Part shown: piece after piece, positions 25,810-33,640 of the stretch | Layout: each line of letters opens with the position of its first letter | How positions within the stretch are numbered: position 1 is the stretch's first letter | Source: Lachnospiraceae bacterium | Lineage (GTDB): Bacteria > Bacillota > Clostridia > Lachnospirales > Lachnospiraceae | Reading direction: 5' to 3' | Length of the DNA: 58,089 bases | NCBI GenBank assembly: GCA_017470935.1 | Contig: JAFUXG010000003.1 | Span: 1-58,089, forward strand | Translations under genes and position numbers: made by a program | Notes under the pieces: model-generated | The model's database searches: none | What the model saw: only the letters and a program-made list of their open reading frames with translations | What the model was told of the DNA's origin: nothing

Positions 25810-26576
25810 GAGATGTTACCCTTGAGATTAATGAAAAATTGGATGAAATAGAGAGAAAAGAAGGAGTGCGGGTACTGCATGCCGTTGAGTCGGGAAGCAG
25901 AGCCTGGGGATTTGCTTCTCCGGACAGTGATTATGATGTGCGTTTTGTGTATGTAAGACCAAGGACGGACTATCTTCGTCTTAATGAGCCAAGGGATGTG
26001 ATCGAGTGGCAGCTTGACGAGGTGTTAGATATTAACGGATGGGATCTTAAGAAGGCACTTGGGCAGTTTGCAAGAGGCAATGCAACCCTGTTTGAGTGGA
26101 GCGGATCGCCAATCGTGTATCGCACTACAGAGGAGTGGGCGAGGATACGGGAGGTATCTAAGCAGTATTTTTCTGAAAAGGCAGCAGTCTGCCATTATTA
26201 TGGAACAGCTAACAGTACATTACAGGGATATCTGCTTGGAGAGACAGTCAGATATAAGAAGTACTTCTATGCTCTGAGACCTTTGCTTGCAGCACAGTAT
26301 ATTGAGAAGTATCATATAGCTCCACCGGTGCTTTTTGATGAACTTTTGAAGATGGATTTACCTGATAACCTGCAAAAATCAATTGATGAGCTGTTAGAGG
26401 TAAAGAAAAGAACAACTGAGGGAGAAGAGAATCCTCAGATGCCGGTCATAAGAGAATTTATCGCTTCGGAGGTGGCAAGACAAAAGGAGATTGCAGACAA
26501 TTTGGAGGATGATCACAACAAGGATTGGACGGCACTGGATAATATATTTTTAGAGATTATAAATGAGGCAGATTAA
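25806..26576 (+). CDS. RlaP/YcgL-type nucleotidyltransferase, second copy
   Basis: 256 residues, close to E. coli YcgL-like length. Catalytic signature at about 30-45: VESGSRAWGFASPDSDYD then VRFVYV. This is followed by DVIEWQLDEVLDINGWDLKK and a helical C-terminus. It is distinct from its upstream neighbour: only the fold-level motifs are shared. Two paralogous NTases overlapping by ATGA suggest a heteromeric or sequential enzyme pair. Role in RNA repair is inferred from family and from kptA upstream. Confidence 0.8.
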   Translation: MRDVTLEINEKLDEIERKEGVRVLHAVESGSRAWGFASPDSDYDVRFVYVRPRTDYLRLNEPRDVIEWQLDEVLDINGWDLKKALGQFARGNATLFEWSGSPIVYRTTEEWARIREVSKQYFSEKAAVCHYYGTANSTLQGYLLGETVRYKKYFYALRPLLAAQYIEKYHIAPPVLFDELLKMDLPDNLQKSIDELLEVKKRTTEGEENPQMPVIREFIASEVARQKEIADNLEDDHNKDWTALDNIFLEIINEAD

Positions 26577-26612
26577 AGGATTGTTTTACTATGACGTTAT
26601 CGGGGATACATT

Positions 26613-27962
26613 ATGAAGAATCATTTTGACATACACTACGTAAAAAGAATACTAGCTATTGCATTTCCAATTATGCTTTCCAACCTCATATCCCAACTGC
26701 AGATGCTCATAGACAGGGTGTTTATAGGCAGGCTGTCACTTGAGAGCATGAGTGCGGTGGGAAATGCATCAACACCCATGTGGACCACCATGAGTGTCAT
26801 GTTCTCCCTTACAACGGGAGCCACGATTCTGGTGAGCCAGGCCTATGGTGCAGGAGAAAATGAAAGAGCAAGGACAGTTCTTGCAGCGCTTTTCAAGTAC
26901 AATAATGTGATGGGAATAGTGCTGTTCCTGTTCTGGTTTCTGTGTCCGCAGGTGGCCTTTCGTTTGATGGGCGTGGATGAGAGCATCATAAGTATGAGTA
27001 TCGACTATGCAAAGTACTTTGCACCCATATTCATCCTTACGGGAATCGGTGCTTCTGTAAGCTGCCTTCTTGAGGTAAGCCAGAAGACACAGATAATGAT
27101 ATGGTACGGGGTGTCCAGATCCCTTACCAACATAGTGCTGGACTATGTAATGATCTTCGGACATTTTGGCTTTCCTGCCATGGGGGTAAAGGGAGCAGCG
27201 CTGGCCACCACCATAGCGGAGCTGCTAGGAGATATGATAGTTTTAGTATATGTGCTAAGAGCCAAAGAGCTTAAGATCAAGCCTTCCATTTCCCAGACCA
27301 TAGAATCAAAGCTTAGGCCTTATCTGGATACCATAAGACTTGGACTGCCTGCAGCATGTGAGGACTTTGCATGGAATATGGGCAGTCTCTATCTTATTGT
27401 AATGCTCAACAAGGTATCGGTGGAGGCGGCGGGAATACACTCTATCATCTTTGGAGTGGAGCTTATAGCAGTGGTGCTTGTTTCCTCCATAGGAACAGCC
27501 ACTCTTACACTTTCTGGCTTTGAAACAGGGAGTAAGAATCCTAAGGGAGTGTGGGTGGTTGCCCTTAACTCAGCATTTTTAAGCTGGGGTATCTCTTTGG
27601 TGAACTTAATTGTATTCATAATATTCCCGGCGCAGATACTGGGACTGTTTACAAAGGATGCAGCCGTTATAAATGCAGCCCCATTGTATCTGTTGATTGT
27701 AGGCTTAGACCTGTTCCCAAAGAGTGGGAATATCATTTTCGGTTCGGGCATCAAGGGATATGGGGAACCGAGCTGGATGCTGAAAACTCAGCTTTTTGGA
27801 ACCGCATTTGTTGTCATATTAAGTACGGTTATGGTCATGGTATTTCACATGGGCATCACCGAGATATTCTGTCTTGTGGTGGTGGACGAAACATTAAGGT
27901 TCATGTTAAATGCGTGGAAGCTCCGCAGTATACGAAGGAAGGCAGAGCTGGCAGAAAATTAA
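26613..27962 (+). CDS. MATE family multidrug/cation efflux transporter
   Basis: 449 residues, about 12 membrane segments, starting MKNHFDIHYVKRILAIAFPI. MATE-type features: LISQLQMLIDRVFIGRLS, GATILVSQAYGAGENERA, and GVKGAALATTIAELLGD repeated in the second half. It exports cationic compounds using a Na+ or H+ gradient; substrate unknown. No nearby intact regulator is seen. It lies only 36 bases after the nucleotidyltransferase gene but has its own weak SD (CGGGGA), so co-transcription is possible. Confidence 0.9.
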   Translation: MKNHFDIHYVKRILAIAFPIMLSNLISQLQMLIDRVFIGRLSLESMSAVGNASTPMWTTMSVMFSLTTGATILVSQAYGAGENERARTVLAALFKYNNVMGIVLFLFWFLCPQVAFRLMGVDESIISMSIDYAKYFAPIFILTGIGASVSCLLEVSQKTQIMIWYGVSRSLTNIVLDYVMIFGHFGFPAMGVKGAALATTIAELLGDMIVLVYVLRAKELKIKPSISQTIESKLRPYLDTIRLGLPAACEDFAWNMGSLYLIVMLNKVSVEAAGIHSIIFGVELIAVVLVSSIGTATLTLSGFETGSKNPKGVWVVALNSAFLSWGISLVNLIVFIIFPAQILGLFTKDAAVINAAPLYLLIVGLDLFPKSGNIIFGSGIKGYGEPSWMLKTQLFGTAFVVILSTVMVMVFHMGITEIFCLVVVDETLRFMLNAWKLRSIRRKAELAEN

Positions 27963-28057
27963 TGGTAGTTGTGGGAAGTCAGAGAATGTGGGCATTCTCC
28001 TAATGCATGAATTTTGTTAAAATTAATCAAAAATCCCCTTGCGTCAGGGGTTGCTTG

Positions 28058-28070
28058 TGACGCTGCGTCA
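28058..28070. promoter_or_regulatory. MerR-type dyad
   Basis: Perfect dyad TGACGC-T-GCGTCA in a context (TTGCTTG ... TAAGGTATTTTTG) like MerR-family operators lying in an extended spacer. The gene it once controlled seems to be lost: what follows is decayed sequence. Confidence 0.35.
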
Positions 28071-28104
28071 TAAGGTATTTTTGACGTGAAGGAGGTTCCC
28101 GCTA

Positions 28105-28209
28105 ATAGGGAGGTGATGCCAGACTTCTTGGCCCGGCATCTAACGGAATTGTTTCGGCACTGCCGTTCCTTATTATCGGTGCAGTTATGTTAGCGAGAGG
28201 GGAGAAATG
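28105..28209 (+). pseudogene. Coding-like remnant of a membrane protein C-terminus
   Basis: Frame open from just after TAATAG to the TGA at 28207-28209, reading GDARLLGPASNGIVSALPFL then IIGAVMLARGEK. This looks like the last membrane segment and tail of a transporter. There is no upstream partner, so I treat it as a remnant; a chance frame is possible. Confidence 0.3.
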
Positions 28210-28471
28210 ATGAACTACAGAGTTATTGATAGAGAAACCTATTACAGGAAGGGTGTGTTCCGGCATTTTACAGAGGACTGTAAATGCTCAACTTCCATGA
28301 CAGCGAGAGTTGATGTGACGGAGCTTGTTCCTGCCGATCATTAACTGGGGGAGATACCGGGAGGAAAATGACAGACTGATGATGCCGATATCGGTTCGCA
28401 TGAATCATGCCGTGGCTGACGGATATCTGGTGGCGAATGTATTCCGCCTGCTGGAAAAAGAAATGGCTTAG
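28207..28471 (+). pseudogene. cat: Chloramphenicol acetyltransferase remnant with internal deletion
   Basis: The first frame gives MMNYRVIDRETYYRKGVFRH then FTEDCKCSTSMTARVDVTEL, the N-terminus of a type A CAT, and stops at TAA (about 28340). In another frame, from about 28342, comes WGRYREENDRLMMPISVRM then NHAVADGYLVANVFRLLEKE, the CAT C-terminus with its catalytic His and DG. Roughly 110-130 central residues are missing and the two ends are out of frame, so no enzyme can be made. SD GAGGGGAGAA and both termini are preserved, which suggests a fairly recent single deletion. Confidence 0.85.
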
Positions 28472-28592
28472 TTTTGCAATAGTAAATAGAATAGCGGGAA
28501 TTACCTGGACAAATAAAGGCAAGAAAAGTCGGGGAGGCAAGTAATCTATGAGATAAGATAGCCACATAGCAAGTGAAGGGAGGCAGGTTGCC

Positions 28593-28982
28593 GTGGAGTG
28601 GATGGCAATAATCGGTGATTCGATTCAGTATATTGAAGAGCATATCACAGAGGATGTGACAGCTGATGAAGTGGCAAAGTCAAAGTCTGTAGGCGTATCG
28701 CCATTTTATTTTCAGAAGGGATTTGCCATGCTCTGTGGATTCAGTGTGGCTGAGTATATCATTTACTACCGTGGAAAAGTGGTCGGTGGTATATACGATG
28801 ACCGATTTCTAGTGAAGAATATCAAGTCGGCAGTAGAGAAAATGTCTGAAGCGACATTGGAACTGCCTTATGATGGAGCAAAGGAGATGCTTCTGGTGGA
28901 TGATATCGAAAACAAAGAGTTTCTGCGAGAACTTCTGGAAGCGATGTATGATGAATTACCGGCACTGAAGAAACGAAAATAG
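28593..28982 (+). CDS. AraC-HTH/TfoX chimeric protein (fusion of two gene fragments)
   Basis: 129 residues from a GTG start with AGGGAGG upstream. Residues 1-52 are the N-terminal helix-turn-helix of an AraC-type regulator (SIQYIEEHITEDVTADEVAK, FYFQKGFAMLCGFSVAEYI). Residues 53-129 are the later part of a TfoX N-terminal-domain protein (YYRGKVVGGIYDDRFLV, YDGAKEMLLVDDIENKEFL). The junction is at AEYI/IYYRGK, where both families have a similar E-Y-I string. The second AraC HTH, the AraC effector domain and the start of TfoX are missing. It may be expressed but is unlikely to keep either original function. Confidence 0.75.
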   Translation: MEWMAIIGDSIQYIEEHITEDVTADEVAKSKSVGVSPFYFQKGFAMLCGFSVAEYIIYYRGKVVGGIYDDRFLVKNIKSAVEKMSEATLELPYDGAKEMLLVDDIENKEFLRELLEAMYDELPALKKRK

Positions 28983-29167
28983 GGAGGATTTTACTTTCCG
29001 TAGCTTGTTATATGGCGTCTACTGTAATATAAATAATGAGTATGTGTATTCTAGTTGTGTTAATAGTGACAAATGACACTTTCATATAAATCTCTTAAAT
29101 CATATAATAAGCCCATAAGATAAAACATTTAATATCACTTGAGGCACAGTATGAAAGGAGATAAAAA

Positions 29168-29444
29168 ATGAATAAGAAGATTATAGCAATAATAACAGAA
29201 TTAATTCCGATTGTTTCAGCAGTTACATCATATACATTGATAGTGTCAAACATTGATTCGGTACTTGTAAGGAAAGTGATATCTGTAACCATGATACTGG
29301 CATTTCTTGGTTTCGTGTTTTTCTTTATAGGACGCAGGCTTTCTAAAGAAGACAAGGCGGTACGCATTTTGGGGTACTTGACCTGTTGATGACGGTGCTT
29401 GTTATAGGATTTTATGTTATTGCATTCATGAGTGTTGGAATGTA
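29168..29444 (+). pseudogene. Small membrane protein gene with a frameshift
   Basis: ATG 29168 (SD AAAGGAG) gives 73 residues with two membrane segments and stops at 29389 (ILGYLTC). Inserting one base in the GGGG run near 29370 gives ILGVLDLLMTVLVIGFYVIA, a third hydrophobic segment, stopping at 29444. The two-part structure points to a single-base deletion in a homopolymer. It may also be a sequencing error. Family not recognised. Confidence 0.55.
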
Positions 29445-29480
29445 AAGTTGGGAAAGATATATATGTTCAATAATTATTTT

Positions 29481-29516
29481 AAGAAAGCATTCGCGTTGAT
29501 GTGGGTGCTTTCTTTT
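29481..29516 (+). terminator. Rho-independent terminator
   Basis: AAGAAAGCA / TGCTTTCTT stem with a 16-base loop, followed by TTTT-AT. Ends the small membrane protein gene. Confidence 0.7.
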
Positions 29517-29537
29517 ATGTCAAGGCAAAATATTATA

Positions 29538-29622
29538 TTGACAACAAATATAAATGAATATAAAATAATCACAGAAATATAAATGAATATAAATATAATT
29601 AATAAATATAAACGAATATAAA
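29538..29622 (+). promoter_or_regulatory. Promoter with three 29-bp-spaced direct repeats
   Basis: TTGACA (29538-29543), 17 bases, TAAAAT (29561-29566). Three copies of AAATATAAATGAATATAAA start at 29546, 29575 and 29604 (third with one change), exactly 29 bases apart. The first overlaps the spacer and -10, and the third ends just before the AAAGGAG site. The arrangement suggests repression of the ATPase gene by a protein binding one face of the helix. Confidence 0.65.
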
Positions 29623-29631
29623 AGGAGCAGT

Positions 29632-30678
29632 ATGAAGAATATCAACCCATATACATTAATGTTTGGAAAAGAGCCAGTTCAGATGATTTCAAGAATTGGT
29701 GAAACAGATGAAATATACCGCAATTTTCTTGCGGATGTATCACCCCAGCAGGTCTATATGATTACCGGAGTGAGAGGATCGGGAAAAACAGTTCAAATGA
29801 CGGAGATATCAAAAAGGATTCAGAAAGAGGACAACTGGATCGTAGTGGAACTGAATCCGGCCAATGACCTGCTTATTGATCTTGCGGCGAAACTATATAA
29901 TGAGAGCAAAGCCGGCGAGATTATTCGAAGCGCTAAGCTTAATCTGTCATTTTGGGGCATTGGTATCGAATTAGATAATTCCGAGAAGCTTACCAATATA
30001 GAGGTGGCGGTAGTCAAGATGCTGGAAAGCCTTAAGAAGCATAACAAGAGAGTTCTTATTACAATTGACGAGGTGACTAATTCGCAGGAAATGAAAGTAT
30101 TTTCAAGTGCATTTCAGATATTTGTCAGAAAAGATCTTCCAGTATATCTGGTCATGACCGGGTTATATGAGAATATAGATGCTTTGCAGAATGAAAAGAC
30201 TCTTACATTTCTATATCGTGCTCCTAAGATTTTTTTGAAAGCACTTAACATGGGTAGTATAGCAAGACAATACAAGAAGACCTTTGAGCTTACGGACGAA
30301 GAGGTCAGGGAAATGGCCAGAATGACCAAGGGGTATTCCTTTGCATTTCAAGTGCTGGGTTATTGCACATATGAGATTAAGGGTAATTACAAAGGGGCTT
30401 TTGATAAATACAGAGAGTATTTGGATGAGTATGTATATAATAAAATATGGTCGGAGCTGTCTGCAAAGGATAAGAAGATAATGTATGTCATTGCAACCAC
30501 GGAAGGTGGGAAGATCAGTGATATACGTGAAAAGCTTGATATGAAGTCTAATGAGTGGAGTCCATATAGAGAGCGTCTTATAAGAAGAGGGTTGTTAAAT
30601 GGTAATGAGCGGGGATATATAAGCTTCGCATTACCTTGTTTTGAGGATTATGTGTTAGATAATTATTATATGGATTAA
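29632..30678 (+). CDS. AAA ATPase of the archaeal/STAND-like type
   Basis: 348 residues. Walker A TGVRGSGKTVQM at about 44-55, Walker B VLITIDEVTNS at about 141-151, sensor-like YLVMTGLYEN, and a C-terminal winged-helix-like part (AKDKKIMYVIATTEGGKISD, RLIRRGLLNGNERGYISFAL). These ATPases are common, variable genes in Lachnospiraceae, sometimes paired with a nuclease domain. This one has no nuclease domain. The upstream triple repeat suggests autoregulation. Function unknown. The gene is convergent with the amidase, 22 bases away. Confidence 0.8.
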   Translation: MKNINPYTLMFGKEPVQMISRIGETDEIYRNFLADVSPQQVYMITGVRGSGKTVQMTEISKRIQKEDNWIVVELNPANDLLIDLAAKLYNESKAGEIIRSAKLNLSFWGIGIELDNSEKLTNIEVAVVKMLESLKKHNKRVLITIDEVTNSQEMKVFSSAFQIFVRKDLPVYLVMTGLYENIDALQNEKTLTFLYRAPKIFLKALNMGSIARQYKKTFELTDEEVREMARMTKGYSFAFQVLGYCTYEIKGNYKGAFDKYREYLDEYVYNKIWSELSAKDKKIMYVIATTEGGKISDIREKLDMKSNEWSPYRERLIRRGLLNGNERGYISFALPCFEDYVLDNYYMD

Positions 30679-30700
30679 CTGTATTTGCAGGAAATAGTAC

Positions 30701-31378
30701 TCATCGCCCATTCAAAAACCTGCACACTCCCACAGAAATAGCATAAGCCAAATCCTTCTGGTAATTGGAATCGGTAAGTCTTGCTGTTTCCTCGGAATTA
30801 GAGAGGAAGCCGCATTCTACTATTACAGCGGGAACAGAGGTGTTTTTCAGCAGATAATAACTGTCATTAGCCTTTGCCTTGCGCTTGTTGGTGGAATCTA
30901 AGGAGAGCAGGGAGTCCTGAACATTTTCTGCAAGCAGCTTACTGTCCTCCCTTCCCTTGAAGTAGAAGGTCTGGGCTCCGTGCTGGGATGCGTCGGGGTA
31001 GCTGTTCTGATGAACGCTTATAACAAGGTCGGCGTTTTTATCCTTGAAGAATTGGATTCGGTTATTGAGATCGGATCTTTTTTTGTTGGAAACATTGTCA
31101 TCATAAAGTCCTCTGTCGGTATCTCTTGTGAGATAGACAGTATAGTCCTGAGCTATGAGATAGTCCTGGAGATATTTTGCGATGGCGAGATTCACATTCT
31201 TCTCTTCAGTGCCGTCGGAACTTACCTTGCCGGGATCATCTCCTCCATGTCCCACATCAATGACCACTACGGCAGATTTCATTTTTACAGAGAATACATC
31301 TTCGGAAATTCTCTCTGACATAAGGGGGATAAACAAAAGTGAAGTGATGAAAAGAGCGGAAAGAATGTATTTTTTCAT
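30701..31378 (-). CDS. N-acetylmuramoyl-L-alanine amidase (CwlD-like, Amidase_3)
   Basis: 225 residues. N-terminal signal/anchor (MKKYILSALFITSLLFIPLM). Zinc ligands and catalytic residues of Amidase_3 are in place: VVIDVGHGG (His), EEKNVNLAIA (Glu), LVISVHQNSY (His), VIVECGFLSN (catalytic Glu). It cleaves the lactyl-amide bond between MurNAc and the stem peptide. The single-domain form with a membrane anchor matches CwlD, which makes muramic-delta-lactam in spore cortex, so sporulation is the likely setting. SleB-like protein at 34219 fits. Confidence 0.85.
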   Translation of the reverse strand: MKKYILSALFITSLLFIPLMSERISEDVFSVKMKSAVVVIDVGHGGDDPGKVSSDGTEEKNVNLAIAKYLQDYLIAQDYTVYLTRDTDRGLYDDNVSNKKRSDLNNRIQFFKDKNADLVISVHQNSYPDASQHGAQTFYFKGREDSKLLAENVQDSLLSLDSTNKRKAKANDSYYLLKNTSVPAVIVECGFLSNSEETARLTDSNYQKDLAYAISVGVCRFLNGR

Positions 31379-31447
31379 GGGACAGGAAGACCTATAAGTA
31401 TTATTATGCAGTATATGAGGCTGCTGCCCCGAATATGCAGGAATTGG

Positions 31448-31476
31448 TTGCAGATTTTCAAAATGTGGGTTATACT
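31448..31476 (+). promoter_or_regulatory. Sigma-A-type promoter of the Sua5 gene
   Basis: TTGCAG (31448-31453), 17 bases, TATACT (31471-31476), about 92 bases before the start. A GC-rich imperfect dyad GCGCGAAAGAACGCG follows at 31481-31495. Confidence 0.6.
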
Positions 31477-31568
31477 AGGTGCGCGAAAGAACGCGTTTGA
31501 TTAATGACAATGGAGCAGGGCATTCTTGGGATTAATAATTATTTGGGATTAAGACTTATTAAGAAAGA

Positions 31569-33059
31569 ATGTCTCAAACAAATAATTGGATGTTACACAT
31601 GAATAGTACAGATACAGTAAATGATACAAAAAAGAATACAATAATCATTAAGGCTATAGATGATGACTTTGAAGAAGGAAAAGTCATTAATGCAGATGCC
31701 GGGAGCGACAACTATGATATAGGTAAAGACAGCAAGAAAACTGACATGAGCAGACTTCTGGCGGATGCGGCCCTATGTCTTAAAAATGGCGGACTGGTAG
31801 CATTTCCAACAGAGACAGTGTATGGGTTAGGGGCTGATGGACTTAATCCTGAGGCGTCTAAGAAGATATATGCAGCCAAGGGAAGACCATCAGACAATCC
31901 CCTTATTGTGCACATAGCGGATCTTGATGCCTTAGAGGAGCTGGCATACACCAATGAAAAGGCGTATACGCTGGCGCATGCATTTTGGCCGGGACCACTA
32001 ACGATCATTCTTCCGAAGAAGGATATCGTTCCCAAGGAGACTACGGGAGGACTTGATACAGTGGCTGTACGCATGCCATCCCATCCTGCAGCCCAATCCC
32101 TTATAAGACAGTCGGGCGTCTATGTGGCTGCGCCCTCTGCCAACATTTCCGGCAGACCATCACCCACTAAGGCGGAGCATGTTATAGAGGACATGCAGGG
32201 AAGGATTGATTATATTATAGAAGGGGGAGCAGTGGGAATTGGTATCGAATCCACTATTGTGGATCTGACAGGCGAAGTACCCATAATCCTTCGCCCGGGA
32301 TACATTACAAAGAAAATGTTAGAGGAAATGATAGGGGAAGTGGCTATGGACCCTGCCCTTGAAAGACCGGTAGAGATGGAGGCCAAGGGAGTTCATCCTA
32401 AGGCACCGGGAATGAAATATACCCACTATGCACCGAAGGGGGAGCTGACACTTGTGGAGGCAGATGTGGAAGAGGGCAATATACCGAGTATTGATGTTAA
32501 AGAAGTGTCAGATAAGAATGGACAGCCTGGTCTCGAGTTGGTATTAGATAAAAAAGAAGGATCGGATAGGAAAGAGGCAGAGGAAAAAAACAGCCAGTCG
32601 TATCTTGAAATGGCATCAGATAAAAAAGAAGGATCGGACAGGAAAGAGGCGGAGGAGAAGAACAAACAGCCTGATCTCAAAAGAACATCAGAAAGAAAAC
32701 AAGAACTAGACAGGAAAGCTCCAGAAGAGAAGGACAGCAAGCCTGTGAACAGCATAGATGCGGTTGTAGAAAAGATCCGCCAGCTTGCGGTCGAAAAACA
32801 GGAGCAGGGCTTCAAGGTTGGAATCATGGCACCTAAGGAAACATTATCACTATATGAAGGCTATGCTGATGTGGTGGTCTGTGTTGGGGACAGAAGCAGG
32901 CAGGCAACTGTGGCAGCGGGACTATACGCAGCCCTTCGGGAATTTGATGAGCAGGGTGCCCAGTATATATATGCGGAAAGCTTCCGTGGCGACGGCATTT
33001 CCTACGCCATTATGAACCGTCTCCTAAAGGCAGCGGGACACAGGATCATAAAGGTATGA
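31569..33059 (+). CDS. L-threonylcarbamoyladenylate synthase, Sua5 type
   Basis: 496 residues; usual Sua5 is about 340. The YrdC core is at about 60-265 (GGLVAFPTETVYGLGADGL, KGRPSDNPLIVHI, PSANISGRPSPT, ESTIVDLTGE, LRPGYI, APGMKYTHYAPKGEL). A C-terminal Sua5 domain runs from about 398 to 496 (EKQEQGFKVGIMAPK ... FDEQGAQYIYAESFRGDGI). Between them sits an insertion of about 75 residues with 24-residue tandem repeats. Another acidic insertion is near residues 33-58. It makes threonylcarbamoyl-AMP for tRNA t6A37. The upstream ATG is kept because TIIIKA resembles the normal family N-terminus. AAGAAAG is a weak SD. Confidence 0.88.
   Translation: MSQTNNWMLHMNSTDTVNDTKKNTIIIKAIDDDFEEGKVINADAGSDNYDIGKDSKKTDMSRLLADAALCLKNGGLVAFPTETVYGLGADGLNPEASKKIYAAKGRPSDNPLIVHIADLDALEELAYTNEKAYTLAHAFWPGPLTIILPKKDIVPKETTGGLDTVAVRMPSHPAAQSLIRQSGVYVAAPSANISGRPSPTKAEHVIEDMQGRIDYIIEGGAVGIGIESTIVDLTGEVPIILRPGYITKKMLEEMIGEVAMDPALERPVEMEAKGVHPKAPGMKYTHYAPKGELTLVEADVEEGNIPSIDVKEVSDKNGQPGLELVLDKKEGSDRKEAEEKNSQSYLEMASDKKEGSDRKEAEEKNKQPDLKRTSERKQELDRKAPEEKDSKPVNSIDAVVEKIRQLAVEKQEQGFKVGIMAPKETLSLYEGYADVVVCVGDRSRQATVAAGLYAALREFDEQGAQYIYAESFRGDGISYAIMNRLLKAAGHRIIKV
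32547..32762 (+). repeat. 72-bp in-frame tandem repeats in the Sua5 linker
   Basis: Two nearly identical 72-bp units at 32547-32618 and 32619-32690 (DKKEGSDRKEAEEKN...), a diverged third at 32691-32762 (ERKQELDRKAPEEKD...), and a partial unit before the first. They encode a charged linker between the two enzyme domains. Confidence 0.8.
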
Positions 33060-33093
33060 ACAGTAATATAAAAAAGAAAGCGAGGACAAGAAC

Positions 33094-33519
33094 ATGATAG
33101 CATTGGGCTGCGACCATGGTGGATATGGTCTTATGCAGGAGGTTAAGAAGCATTTGGAGGAAAGAGGCTTTGAGTACAAGGACTTTGGCTGCTACTCTGA
33201 GGAATCGGTGGATTACCCTGTGTATGGCAAGAAGGCTGCGCAGGCGGTTGCCTCAGGTGAGTGTGAGCTTGGGATCATTATATGCGGAACGGGAATCGGC
33301 ATCTCTATTGCCGCTAATAAGGTCAAGGGAATCAGGGCAGCTCTTTGTCATGACTGCTTCTCGGCGGCAGCGACCAAGGAACATAACAACGCCAATATGC
33401 TTGCCATGGGTGCCAGGGTCATAGGACCGGGACATGCACTTAAGGTTGTGGACACATTTCTTGATACACCATTTTCTAATGATGAGAGACATGTAAGAAG
33501 AATATCTATGATAGAGTAA
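33094..33519 (+). CDS. rpiB: Ribose 5-phosphate isomerase B
   Basis: 141 residues, normal length. RpiB/LacAB signature: MIALGCDHGGYGLMQEVKKH, VDYPVYGKKAAQAV, GIIICGTGIGISIAANKV (catalytic Cys), ALCHDCFSA and EHNNANMLAMGARVIG. It interconverts ribulose 5-phosphate and ribose 5-phosphate in the pentose phosphate pathway. It follows the Sua5 gene by 34 bases, with SD GCGAGGA, and is probably in the same operon. A sugar-specific isomerase of the same fold (LacAB) is less likely, as it is a single unpaired gene. Confidence 0.9.
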   Translation: MIALGCDHGGYGLMQEVKKHLEERGFEYKDFGCYSEESVDYPVYGKKAAQAVASGECELGIIICGTGIGISIAANKVKGIRAALCHDCFSAAATKEHNNANMLAMGARVIGPGHALKVVDTFLDTPFSNDERHVRRISMIE

Positions 33520-33640
33520 TGACTGGCAGATTAAGTTGAGCTGATTCATGAAAAGCTACATATCGAAAAATAATTTTGATTGTTACATGGAATAAAGGCT
33601 GGTGGATAACAAGATAAGGAATAGATGAAACAGGAGGTTT

